DNA of 64,000 nucleotides from Oleispira sp963933055. Its GTDB lineage: Bacteria; Pseudomonadota; Gammaproteobacteria; Pseudomonadales; Oceanobacteraceae. Of the stretch, positions 45,528 through 54,278 are shown one piece after another. The first letter of the stretch is position 1. The number at the start of each line of letters is the position of its first letter. The stretch covers positions 8,767 through 72,766 of the forward strand of contig CAWVSY010000011.1 of NCBI GenBank assembly GCA_963933055.1, written 5' to 3'. The notes under the pieces were generated by a model. That model had not been told where the DNA came from and did no database searches. It was given only the letters and a program-made list of their open reading frames with translations. The position numbers were made by a program, and so were the translations under genes.

Positions 45528-47756
45528 ATGTTTAAAGACATTAAATTAACAACAATCAACAAGCTGATTGCGAGCGCTGTCATACTTGCATGCTTGGTAT
45601 TGACTGTTGGCACCCTGATTATTCAAAAAAACATTTTATTGATAGACGATACTTGGAAATTGTATCAATCGGATCGCTCAGACAAGTCACGCTTAGAAAG
45701 TGCCCTGCGCGCCGAAATTGGCTATGGCGGCATGATTCATGATTTTAAGAATTATATTCTACGCAATGATCCCATTTATATGGAAACCATTCATAAAGAC
45801 ATAGGCTCAGCAGAAGCCATTATTAATCAATACCGCTTATTAGAATTGTCTAACGCTGAACTCATCGCTTTGAATGACATTCAAAAAGTCATCAGCGCTT
45901 ATGAAGAAGTGCATGTCGATATAGCTCATTTATTCAGTATGGGGTACAGCATTACCCAGCTTGATAACTTAGTAAAAATTGACGATGAACCCGCACTAAA
46001 AGGCCTAATAAGCCTGCGCAAAGAAGTTAGAACTAACTTGCCCGACGATACCCCTCTGAGTAAAGCACGTGTTAGCGCCGATTTGCGTGGCGCTATCGGC
46101 TATGGTGGCATGATACATGACTATAAAAACTACATCCTGCGTCATGATGAAGTGTATAAAAAGAATACGCACTTAAGCTTGAAAAGTGCTTATGCTGCCA
46201 TTGACCAATATCATACGTTAAAACCTAATTATTCAGAGATAGCCGCATTAAAGAACATTAAAGAAACCTTACAAGATTACGAAAAAAATCTGGAAAAAAT
46301 CACACAGCTTATTGAAAAAGATACTAGCATTACGCAGATTGATGCGTCCGTTAAAATAGACGATTCCTTAGCATTGCAAAGCTTAGACATCATCGACAAA
46401 TCGATCAATGAACAAATACACAATTACAACATAGCCGTATCAAAGGCCCTTCGTTTGGTTAAAAGTACATCCGATACGGTTACTTGGGGACTGGTTATAT
46501 TTTTCATTATTATTTTTGTTTTTGGTATGTGGTTAATTCAAAAAAGAGTCATGTCTCCCCTGCTTCGCTTAACAAACAATATGGTAAAACTCTCTAAAAA
46601 TGATCTTTCTATTACTCTCGAAGGCGAGAAAAATAATAATGAGCTAGGGGATATAGCAAGAGCTATTTCTGTCTTCAGAAATAATATTATTGAACGCAAC
46701 CAAGCGGAAGCTGAATTAGCCGCAACCAATAATGAATTAAATAAACAACTTAAAAACATTCTCGAACTGAAAGAGCAGTCTGAAAAACAAACGACTCAAG
46801 CTCTCGAACTGGCTGAAGGATTAGCCAGCGCTAGAGAATCAGCAGAAAAATCAGCAATAGAAGCAGAAGAAAGTGAGCAGCGTGTTAGTTCAATTTTAAA
46901 CTCGGTACAAGATGCGATCATTACCACCAATCACGAAGGGCTGATTGAAAGTATTAACCCTGCTACAGAAAAAATATTTGGTTACACCTCTGCTGAATTA
47001 ATGGATAAAAAAATATCCGTACTGGTTCCGAAAGCCTATAAGATCCCACACGATGAATATCTACTGGATTTTTTAAAAGAAGATACCTCCAGAGATGTAT
47101 CCAAGCCCATTGAACAAAATGTCAAACACAAAGACGGTACTACCTTCGATATAGAACTTCTTATTAATACGATATCACTGTCTAATGAGAAAAAATTCAT
47201 TGGTGTAATCAAAGACATTACAGAGCGAAAACAGTGGGAAAAAGAACTTAAAAATCTGGCTATGACAGATCCCCTAACCAAACTAGCCAATCGTAATCAA
47301 TACAATAATAAACTATCAGAAGCCGCTGCTACTTCTTTACGCTACCAGCAACCCTTTGCGCTCATGTTACTCGATTTAGATAAATTTAAACCGGTAAATG
47401 ATCGCTATGGGCATCAAGTTGGCGACTTACTATTACAACATGTTGCCAATACTTTATTAGCCAGCTGTCGTGAAACCGATACGGTCGCAAGACTTGGCGG
47501 GGATGAATTTGCCATTATTCTACCGTCAAGCAATCACCCTCTTGATACCGGACCTCTTTCGCAGCGTATCCTGAAAGAAATCTCTAAACCTATAGTGATT
47601 GAAGAACATTCGATTCAAATAGGCATCAGCATCGGCATCTCTACATTCCCAGATAATACCGATGACCTTGAGGTATTACAGACTCAGGCAGATGAAGCCC
47701 TGTATCAAGCTAAAGAAAATGGCCGCAATACGTTCCGTTGCTTCAAAAAAGACTAA
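45528..47756 (+). CDS. PAS-GGDEF diguanylate cyclase with duplicated periplasmic sensor
   Basis: 742 residues: membrane helix 1 (12-32), periplasmic region 33-318, helix 2 (319-338), HAMP (about 340-392), coiled coil (to about 450), PAS (about 452-575) and GGDEF (about 588-742). The active motif GGDEF is at 657-661 and the inhibition site RETD at 648-651, so it should make c-di-GMP. The periplasmic part is a tandem duplication (about 57-163 and 183-290), each copy holding IGYGGMIHDxKNYILR and ending SITQxDxxVKIDD. The ligand is unknown. Confidence 0.92.
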   Translation: MFKDIKLTTINKLIASAVILACLVLTVGTLIIQKNILLIDDTWKLYQSDRSDKSRLESALRAEIGYGGMIHDFKNYILRNDPIYMETIHKDIGSAEAIINQYRLLELSNAELIALNDIQKVISAYEEVHVDIAHLFSMGYSITQLDNLVKIDDEPALKGLISLRKEVRTNLPDDTPLSKARVSADLRGAIGYGGMIHDYKNYILRHDEVYKKNTHLSLKSAYAAIDQYHTLKPNYSEIAALKNIKETLQDYEKNLEKITQLIEKDTSITQIDASVKIDDSLALQSLDIIDKSINEQIHNYNIAVSKALRLVKSTSDTVTWGLVIFFIIIFVFGMWLIQKRVMSPLLRLTNNMVKLSKNDLSITLEGEKNNNELGDIARAISVFRNNIIERNQAEAELAATNNELNKQLKNILELKEQSEKQTTQALELAEGLASARESAEKSAIEAEESEQRVSSILNSVQDAIITTNHEGLIESINPATEKIFGYTSAELMDKKISVLVPKAYKIPHDEYLLDFLKEDTSRDVSKPIEQNVKHKDGTTFDIELLINTISLSNEKKFIGVIKDITERKQWEKELKNLAMTDPLTKLANRNQYNNKLSEAAATSLRYQQPFALMLLDLDKFKPVNDRYGHQVGDLLLQHVANTLLASCRETDTVARLGGDEFAIILPSSNHPLDTGPLSQRILKEISKPIVIEEHSIQIGISIGISTFPDNTDDLEVLQTQADEALYQAKENGRNTFRCFKKD

Positions 47757-47863
47757 AATAGAGCGTATTTGTCTTCGCACTACAAAATAATTTTATTCCT
47801 AATGCGCTATATCAAAGATTTCTTACACGCAATTAGCTATCATTCGCAGATAGACATGCGAGA

Positions 47864-48121
47864 ATGATATTTATGGCCGTTCAATTTTCACAACTCAAGG
47901 TTGGCAATAGCGCAATCATCGATGAATGCCGGGTCAGCACCGATACCTCAACATCGTCATCCCAAGTACAGCGTTTAATGATGCTAGGCCTAACACCAGG
48001 CACACGCTTTACGGTAGTACGTGTAGCACCTTTGGGCGACCCCATCGAAATAAAATTGCGAGGCTTTAGCCTTAGTTTACGCCGCGAAGAGGCTTTAGGC
48101 TTATGGGTAACCATATTATGA
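47864..48121 (+). CDS. feoA: ferrous iron transport protein A
   Basis: 85 residues, SH3-like FeoA fold: FSQLKVGNSAIIDEC, MMLGLTPGTRFTVVRVAPLGDPIEIKLRGFSLSLRREEA. It assists FeoB. The start may be the first Met or the fourth codon (MAVQF). It overlaps feoB by 4 bases (ATGA) if feoB starts at 48118. A Fur site was sought upstream and only a weak match was seen. Confidence 0.95.
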   Translation: MIFMAVQFSQLKVGNSAIIDECRVSTDTSTSSSQVQRLMMLGLTPGTRFTVVRVAPLGDPIEIKLRGFSLSLRREEALGLWVTIL

Positions 48122-50283
48122 AAACCATTGCCCTTGTAGGGAACCCAAACTGCGGTAAAACCACCTTATTCAATACGCTAACAGGCTCTCATCAGCGCGT
48201 TGGCAATTGGCCCGGTGTGACCGTTGAGCGCAAAAGCGGCATTTACAAGCATGCTGATACCGAATATGAAGTCATCGATTTACCCGGCACATATTCGCTT
48301 AATTCTAATATTACCCAGACTCAACATGCAGATGCGAACAATAGCAATGACGATTCTATTGATGAACAGATAGCGCAACAGTTTATACGCAATAAAGAAG
48401 CCGATCTCATTATCAATGTATTAGATGCTTCTAGCTTAGAGCGCGGCTTATATCTGACTTCACAATTATTTGAAAGTGACATTCCAATGATTGTCGCGTT
48501 GAATATGATTGATGTGGCGCATAGCAAAGGGATGCACCTAGACCACCAAGCGCTATCTGAACAGCTTGGCTGCCCCGTTGTTCCCTTAGTTGCGAGTAAA
48601 GGGGATGGTTTAATCACTCTCATGGACAGTGTCGAAAACCGACTGTTGAAGCCACCTGCCCTGCAACGTTCATTAAATTTCACTAACGATGCGATGTTGA
48701 GCGAGCCCGCGTTAATTCAAGCCCGCTATGAATGGGTTGATCAGGCCTGTCAGTTATCGATGACTCTGAGCGAGAAGAAACATAAAACCTTAAGTGAATA
48801 CATTGATGACATCGTTTTAAATCGCGTCTTAGCACTGCCCATTTTTATGGGGGTGATGTATTTATTATTTATGTTCGCGATTAATGTCGGCAGCGCGTTT
48901 ATCGATTTTTTTGATATCACGGCTGGGGCTTTATTCGTTGAAAGCCCACGTTGGTTATTAGAAAGCATTAATGCTCCCGCTTGGCTTACCGCCTTAATTG
49001 CGGATGGTATCGGCGGTGGCATGCAATTAGTGGCGAGCTTTATTCCCGTTATTGCAGCTCTCTTTTTATCGCTCTCTTTTTTAGAAGATGTCGGTTTTAT
49101 GGCTCGCGGGGCCTTTATTATTGATCGTATGATGCGAGCTCTTGGATTACCAGGGAAAGCCTTTGTCCCATTAATCGTCGGCTTTGGCTGTAATGTGCCG
49201 TCAGTCATGGCTGCACGCACCTTAAGCAAAGAAGGTGACCGATTAATCACGACATTAATGGCCCCCTTTATGTCCTGTGGCGCACGTTTAACCGTTTACG
49301 TTTTATTTGCCTCAGCCTTCTTTGTTGAAAACGGCGCAACGGTCGTTTTTGCTTTGTATATCACAGGTATTTTGGTTGCCATATTAAGTGCTTTTTTAGT
49401 TCGTCGCTTAATTTTACCGGCCAGCGATAGCAGCTTTATTATGGAACTACCACCTTATTTATTGCCGACCTTCCGTAATTTATGGATGCATACTTGGCAT
49501 CGCTTAAAAGGTTTTATTTTACGCGCGGGTAAAGCCATTGTTGGGGTCGTAATCATCTTAAACGTATTAAATTCACTGGGTACCGATGGCAGCTTCGGCA
49601 ACCAAAACCAAGAAAATTCTGCACTCAGTGAAATCGGTCGTTTCCTCACACCGGCATTTTCTCCCATGGGTATCGAACAAGATAACTGGCCAGCCACCGT
49701 AGGAATTTTCACCGGTTTATTTGCCAAAGAGGTGGTCGTAGGAACACTCGATGCACTTTATACGACAAGAGATTCTGACGATGAAGAATTCAATTTGTTA
49801 ACCAGTTTAAAAGACGCTGTATCGTCTATCTCAACCAACCTAACCGACGTCGCAAATAACCTTGATGATCCGTTAGGCTTAAACATGGGGGATTTAAGTG
49901 ATACCGAAGGTGTTGCACAAGCACAAGAAATTGCCAGCACAACCATTGGCGTCATACAGCAAAAATTCGATGGCCAATGGGGTGCGTTCGTATATTTGTT
50001 ATTTATTTTATTGTACATGCCGTGCGTCGCAACTTTGGGCGCAATCGTTAAAGAACACGGTACTTATTGGGCTGGTTTCAGCATGCTTTGGTCATTCAGC
50101 GTCGCGTATGTTTTAGCCGTTGGTTTATATCAAGGCGTGACTTGGGCAGAGCATCCTACTAGCTCATTGATGTGGATTGTAGGATTAACAGTTTGGCAGG
50201 TTGTATTAACAATCTTGCTGTTTAGAAGCGGAAAGAGCCAAGCTAAAAAAGAAAACTTAATCCCAATGGTGGATGTGAGTTAG
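48118..50283 (+). CDS. feoB: ferrous iron transport protein B
   Basis: 721 residues from MKTIALVG; an in-frame ATG at 48103 would add five residues. The N-terminal GTPase domain has G1 GNPNCGKTT, G3 DLPGTYSL and G4 NMID, followed by a helical GDI-like region. The membrane part has two gate segments (FMARGAFIIDRMMRALGLPGKAFVPLIVGFGCN and the later CVATLGAI) with conserved Cys. It imports Fe2+ across the inner membrane. No feoC follows; a terminator lies at the gene end. Confidence 0.96.
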   Translation: MKTIALVGNPNCGKTTLFNTLTGSHQRVGNWPGVTVERKSGIYKHADTEYEVIDLPGTYSLNSNITQTQHADANNSNDDSIDEQIAQQFIRNKEADLIINVLDASSLERGLYLTSQLFESDIPMIVALNMIDVAHSKGMHLDHQALSEQLGCPVVPLVASKGDGLITLMDSVENRLLKPPALQRSLNFTNDAMLSEPALIQARYEWVDQACQLSMTLSEKKHKTLSEYIDDIVLNRVLALPIFMGVMYLLFMFAINVGSAFIDFFDITAGALFVESPRWLLESINAPAWLTALIADGIGGGMQLVASFIPVIAALFLSLSFLEDVGFMARGAFIIDRMMRALGLPGKAFVPLIVGFGCNVPSVMAARTLSKEGDRLITTLMAPFMSCGARLTVYVLFASAFFVENGATVVFALYITGILVAILSAFLVRRLILPASDSSFIMELPPYLLPTFRNLWMHTWHRLKGFILRAGKAIVGVVIILNVLNSLGTDGSFGNQNQENSALSEIGRFLTPAFSPMGIEQDNWPATVGIFTGLFAKEVVVGTLDALYTTRDSDDEEFNLLTSLKDAVSSISTNLTDVANNLDDPLGLNMGDLSDTEGVAQAQEIASTTIGVIQQKFDGQWGAFVYLLFILLYMPCVATLGAIVKEHGTYWAGFSMLWSFSVAYVLAVGLYQGVTWAEHPTSSLMWIVGLTVWQVVLTILLFRSGKSQAKKENLIPMVDVS

Positions 50284-50296
50284 CTTGGCCTTTTTT
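50237..50296 (+). terminator. feoAB terminator
   Basis: Ten-base stem GCCAAGCTAA (50237-50246) / TTAGCTTGGC (50280-50289) followed by C and six Ts. One arm is inside the feoB coding region; the loop is long (33 bases). Confidence 0.6.
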
Positions 50297-50305
50297 ATGT
50301 GCTCA

Positions 50306-51304
50306 CTACTGAAAAATATTAGCATTAAGCTTTTTTGCTATTGCTTCAATCGCTAGCTGGGCACGAACACTATTACCTGCGGCATCAACCGGCGGTGAAA
50401 ACGCGGCAATACCATATTTCCCTGGCATTACTGCAATAATACCGCCACCCACACCGCTTTTCGCAGGTAAGCCAACCTTATAAAGCCATAAGCCCGAATC
50501 ATCATACAGCCCTGCTGTTGCCATAACCGCGAGCAGCTTAGGCACCGAATCGGCATTGACTGCTTCTTTCTTGGTCATCGGGTTAATACCGGCATTCGCA
50601 TAGGTTGCTCCCATCACGGCCAGCTCTTCTGTATTCACACCGATGGAACACATACGAGTATATAAATCGACGCTTTCTTCAATATCATCATACAAGCGGC
50701 CATAATTACTGAGTAAGCGAGCAATGCTTTGATTTTTAACGTTTGTATCGGTTTCTGACTGGTAGATATCTTTAAGTACTTTTAAATCCGTCCCCGTAAA
50801 GTTTTCTAAATTGCTCTCAATAATGTCCCATTTTTGCTTGGCATTTTTGGCTTCAATTAAACTCACCGTGGCAATGGCTCCCGCATTCACTAACGGATTA
50901 ACTGAGCGCTCTTCATTTAATTCAATCGCCATAATAGAACTAAAAGGTAAACCCGTTGCGTTTACACCTATTTTATCAACCACTACCTGCTCGCCTTGTT
51001 GATTCATTAAGGCCGCTAGGTTAAAGGCTTTACCAATCGATTGGATTGAGAATACATGTTTAATATCACCCGCAGAATATTTTTTACCGTCTGCTGTCAC
51101 AATGCTGATCGCAAATAAATTAGGATCAACAGCCGCCAACGCAGGAATGTAGTCAGGGTTTTTACCACTTCTATTGGATGCAAATTCTTTATGAACGTCG
51201 TTGACTAATTGCTGTAGGTCTATCGGTTCAGCATAAGATTGTATGGGTATCATCAATAGACAAATCCAATACAGAGACAATCCTACTTTTAATATATTTT
51301 TCAT
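50306..51304 (-). CDS. glsA: glutaminase A, exported
   Basis: 332 residues. It has a signal peptide (1-25, ending SYA-EP), unlike the cytoplasmic E. coli enzymes. The serine-beta-lactamase-like glutaminase fold carries the SxxK motif in FSIQSIGKAFNLAALM, and NPLVNAGAIATV, YNYGRLYDD-type and SGVGGGIIAVMPG segments. It should hydrolyse glutamine to glutamate and ammonia in the periplasm, useful for nitrogen scavenging. It is the next gene downstream of the ZorAB-like set but separated by 80 bases. Confidence 0.92.
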   Translation of the reverse strand: MKNILKVGLSLYWICLLMIPIQSYAEPIDLQQLVNDVHKEFASNRSGKNPDYIPALAAVDPNLFAISIVTADGKKYSAGDIKHVFSIQSIGKAFNLAALMNQQGEQVVVDKIGVNATGLPFSSIMAIELNEERSVNPLVNAGAIATVSLIEAKNAKQKWDIIESNLENFTGTDLKVLKDIYQSETDTNVKNQSIARLLSNYGRLYDDIEESVDLYTRMCSIGVNTEELAVMGATYANAGINPMTKKEAVNADSVPKLLAVMATAGLYDDSGLWLYKVGLPAKSGVGGGIIAVMPGKYGIAAFSPPVDAAGNSVRAQLAIEAIAKKLNANIFQ

Positions 51305-51384
51305 GCTCTATTCCTATTGGTTGTGTTAATCGTTATACGTAATTAATACATGTTCAAATTTTAAAAAACAGCATTATGCTTTGG

Positions 51385-51858
51385 TTAAATCAAAGGATAA
51401 AACGGATATTCTTTTTGAAAATCTGCCAGTTTAAAGTCTTTTTGTATGGTTTCAGCAAGATCTAAACGCCGACTTCGACGAGCATCTAAGCCATCAAATT
51501 TTAATAACTGCAAACACTCTAAACACACTGTTTTTTCTGATAGCGGGTTTAATCCTGCGATGAATGTGCCTTTAAGGTGGCGACGTTTCTGAATATGTTC
51601 GCAGGCGGCTAAATGGAAAACCTCTTCATTCAACCAACTCAGCCATAAACGGGTATTTTTAAATGCAATGGTTTTGTCTTTAAGTATTTTTAAGCGGGCA
51701 CTTTCAATCTTAAAATTCCCCAGCTCTAATGATTCACGCTCGCTATACGTTATTTGCCTTTGTGGATCAAACAACTCAAAGCAGCCTAATTTTTCAGCCC
51801 CCATTTTTTTTCGCAACTGATTAAAAGGCTCAAAGTCATCAAATTTCTTTATTAACAT
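51385..51858 (-). CDS. small Cys/His protein, third gene of the ZorAB-like operon
   Basis: 157 residues from MLIKKFDD; AAGAGGG lies 6 bases upstream of this ATG, better placed than for the Met two codons earlier. Soluble. The centre holds CEHIQKRRHLKG, and 20 residues later CLEC, a possible zinc site or remnant of an HNH-like finger, followed by basic ARRSRRLD. No HNH, nuclease or helicase motif is complete. It follows the ZorB-like gene by about 20 bases, so it is probably the effector or adaptor of the set. No named family is recognised. Confidence 0.65.
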   Translation of the reverse strand: MLIKKFDDFEPFNQLRKKMGAEKLGCFELFDPQRQITYSERESLELGNFKIESARLKILKDKTIAFKNTRLWLSWLNEEVFHLAACEHIQKRRHLKGTFIAGLNPLSEKTVCLECLQLLKFDGLDARRSRRLDLAETIQKDFKLADFQKEYPFYPLI

Positions 51859-51879
51859 TACCATCCCTCTTAATCAGCA

Positions 51880-52587
51880 CTAAAGTACTTGATCTAAAAT
51901 AGTCGCAATACGACTATCAGCATCGGTCCGTACTTTAAACTCGACTCGACGAGAACGCTCTTTATCTTCATTACCCTGCGCATCACGAATGACTTTGGCA
52001 GACGATAGGCCATTCGCGGTAAGATATTGTTTTAACCAATCTTTATTTTGCTTTACTTCATCTAGTCCCATCACAAACGCCAAGGTAGACCGTGTACGCG
52101 CTTGTGATAGATCCATATTACGGATATACGCATCGTCTTCATTATAGGCTCCAAGCCAGCCTGTTGAAGTATGCCCTTCGATGCGAACTTCTAAAATATC
52201 ATCATGATAGGCATCACGTGTGATTATGTTCATATAACGCGGGAAGAAATCGGCTAGAATGGTTTGAAATTGCTGCTTAAGTTCTGATTTTCCGTTATCA
52301 AATAAGATTTCACTATCGTTAAAACGAAAAGATAAATCTTTATCCAATTCAGCCCCCCATTTAGGCAAATCGTCGGCAAATTCTTCTTGTAAATCTTTAT
52401 ACAATTCTTGGCGTAAATGATCGTATAAAATAGCGACGTCTTGAATGCGATTACGCTCCGTTTCAACGTCTACCATAAAGACAACAGAGATGAGCATAAA
52501 AATCATCATCAAGCCTGCCATCAAATCACTCACCGCAACCCAATGACCCTCTTGGTCTTTCGATTGCTCTAATTCATTTTCGTCCAT
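51880..52587 (-). CDS. zorB: MotB/OmpA-like stator subunit (ZorB-like)
   Basis: 235 residues. One membrane helix at about 17-40 carries Asp21 in VSDLMAGLMMIFMLI, the position of the proton-binding Asp of MotB and ZorB. A short helical stalk and an OmpA/MotB peptidoglycan-binding domain follow, with EVRIEGHTS, LSQARTRSTLAFV and RRVEFKV. It should anchor a proton-driven complex to the cell wall. It lies 32 bases downstream of the ZorA-like gene. OmpA-like partners of other ExbB-type channels are an alternative. Confidence 0.7.
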   Translation of the reverse strand: MDENELEQSKDQEGHWVAVSDLMAGLMMIFMLISVVFMVDVETERNRIQDVAILYDHLRQELYKDLQEEFADDLPKWGAELDKDLSFRFNDSEILFDNGKSELKQQFQTILADFFPRYMNIITRDAYHDDILEVRIEGHTSTGWLGAYNEDDAYIRNMDLSQARTRSTLAFVMGLDEVKQNKDWLKQYLTANGLSSAKVIRDAQGNEDKERSRRVEFKVRTDADSRIATILDQVL

Positions 52588-52619
52588 GCGATTCTCTCTA
52601 AAAATTATGGCATCACGTT

Positions 52620-53873
52620 TTAATTAGAAGATTCTGCAGAGCGAATGTCTTCAGCCAGTTTTACGACATCTTGCAGCTTCTGCGTAAGAGGTGAGTAATC
52701 ACTGACAAACTTTTCTGATAACGCGGTAAGCTGCATTCCAAAAGATTGCAGGGCTTTATTCAGTTCTTCCTCCATTGAGTCATCAAGAACCGCGACTTGG
52801 CGCTCAACCTTTTCGGCAATGCGTGTGAGTTGTTGATGAGTTAACTGCTGCTGCTGTTGCAGTTGTGCTCCAGACCGTTCCATCACATCACTCATTTGCT
52901 GCTGAATGCCTTCTTGTGCTTTGGTAATGTGTTCAACGGTCCAACGCTGTTGTTCATGAACTTGTTCTGCAATGCCTGTAGTTAATGCCGCTATTCGCTC
53001 TTCAAGCTGTGGCAAACCTTCAGCCGCATTATTCACTACCGTCGCTAATCCACCCAATTGGTCTTGTAAATTAGCACGCTGCGCTTCTAAGCCACTCAGT
53101 AAATCTTGTAGTGATTCTGAAATACCATTGAATGCATTAGCATGCTTCACCATATATTCAAAAGCATTGCTCGCTTCTTTCATCGAACTTGCCGTGCGCT
53201 CTTGCTCATCGATTAACTGCTGCAATTGAGCTCGATAGTTATTTTGCCAATCCAGCATCTTGCCGACACTTTCATTAAGCCGTTTGAAGTTATCACCATA
53301 TTGTTCGTTAATGCGTGTATTAAAATCTTGCATCACCGCTTCAATCGCCTCGACTAAGGCCTTAGCATTCGCATCAGCCATACGTTCTTCGTAATGCTCT
53401 AATACATAAACGATTTGACGCACGCCATTTTGATTTTCTTCATGCTGGTTTTTCAATAATGAGGGGACTGACTCTGCATTCTGCGGATTAAATTGATCTG
53501 CCAGTAATTTTAAAGACGTATCTAAGTCATCGATACTGGCCGCACGGGTTTGACTAGAAGTTCGGCGGTTGGATTGCGTAAAAGTACTGCGCAACTTTAT
53601 CGTCAAAGCGCCAAGTAAACCGGCAATTGATGACCAAAAAGCTGTTTTTAAGCCATCCATCAATTTAGGCACACTGCCATGAATATCGGCCGTATCGAAA
53701 TGCCACAATCCTAAGGCAACCCCTAAGAAAGTACCAAAAATACCGATACTGGTTAAAATATTCGGTGCGAGTTCAGCAGTTTTGCTGGAATAATTGAAAA
53801 AATGGAAATAGATGGTTAAGGCCGTAACAAGGCCTATGAGTATCAACGTCCATGGAGAGAACTGCTCCAGCAT
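52620..53873 (-). CDS. zorA: MotA/ExbB-like channel with coiled-coil tail (ZorA-like)
   Basis: 417 residues. Three membrane helices (about 7-27, 38-58, 72-94) include PNILTSIGIFGTFLGVALGL and LKTAFWSSIAGLLGALTIKL, typical of ZorA and other MotA/TolQ/ExbB proteins. Residues 100-417 form a long Gln/Glu/Ala-rich coiled coil predicted to project into the cytoplasm, as the ZorA tail does in Zorya anti-phage complexes, although it is much shorter than in type I Zorya. First gene of a three-gene operon. A non-defence role is possible. Confidence 0.75.
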   Translation of the reverse strand: MLEQFSPWTLILIGLVTALTIYFHFFNYSSKTAELAPNILTSIGIFGTFLGVALGLWHFDTADIHGSVPKLMDGLKTAFWSSIAGLLGALTIKLRSTFTQSNRRTSSQTRAASIDDLDTSLKLLADQFNPQNAESVPSLLKNQHEENQNGVRQIVYVLEHYEERMADANAKALVEAIEAVMQDFNTRINEQYGDNFKRLNESVGKMLDWQNNYRAQLQQLIDEQERTASSMKEASNAFEYMVKHANAFNGISESLQDLLSGLEAQRANLQDQLGGLATVVNNAAEGLPQLEERIAALTTGIAEQVHEQQRWTVEHITKAQEGIQQQMSDVMERSGAQLQQQQQLTHQQLTRIAEKVERQVAVLDDSMEEELNKALQSFGMQLTALSEKFVSDYSPLTQKLQDVVKLAEDIRSAESSN

Positions 53874-54278
53874 GAAAAGTATTCCTACAAAAATTTTAAA
53901 AGCTTACTACTAGACTAGTTCAATCTGCGCCATTCTTCCTTACTGGAATAAAAATAGTCATAAAGAGTGAAAAAAAATATAAAAATCCGTTTCTTTTTAT
54001 CGGTCATTTAAAGACAAAGAGTCGAAGTCAGGACTGCAAAAGACGACTATCTTACCAATATCAAGCCTAGTGGAATAAATAAATTAAAAAGCACTCTGAT
54101 TATTGATTTATTATCATTAATCCATTTAATTCAAACGCTCGTATCAGATTGAAGCATTTATAAATTATTGGTTAAATGCGAGAAGAGGTTCGTTATTAGG
54201 TATTTTGCCTCTCATTAACAAGGCATGCGCTAGTAGCATGTCACTTTCAACTTATAAATAACAATTAAGGGGTCTTTT
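53874..54278. other. 405-base intergenic region
   Basis: Divergent region between the ZorA-like gene and fadE, AT-rich. I looked for a PsrA or FadR palindrome and for attachment-site or repeat signatures and found nothing convincing; no short gene is supported. Confidence 0.5.

Noticed and set aside
47860..47878. Fur-box-like sequence at the feoA start
   Set aside because: About 13 of 19 bases match the consensus and the match overlaps the start codon; too weak to annotate, although Fur control of feoAB would be expected.
48321..49250. Long antisense open frames (120 and 166 codons) within feoB
   Set aside because: Their composition is that of the reverse complement of feoB; no ribosome site or motif supports them.
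54135..54160. PsrA/FadR-like operator upstream of fadE (CAAACGCTCGTATC region)
   Set aside because: Only one half-site resembles the PsrA consensus and the sequence is not palindromic.
53874..54278. Attachment site or island boundary next to the ZorAB-like operon
   Set aside because: No tRNA, integrase, direct repeat or composition shift was seen; the operon looks embedded in the backbone.
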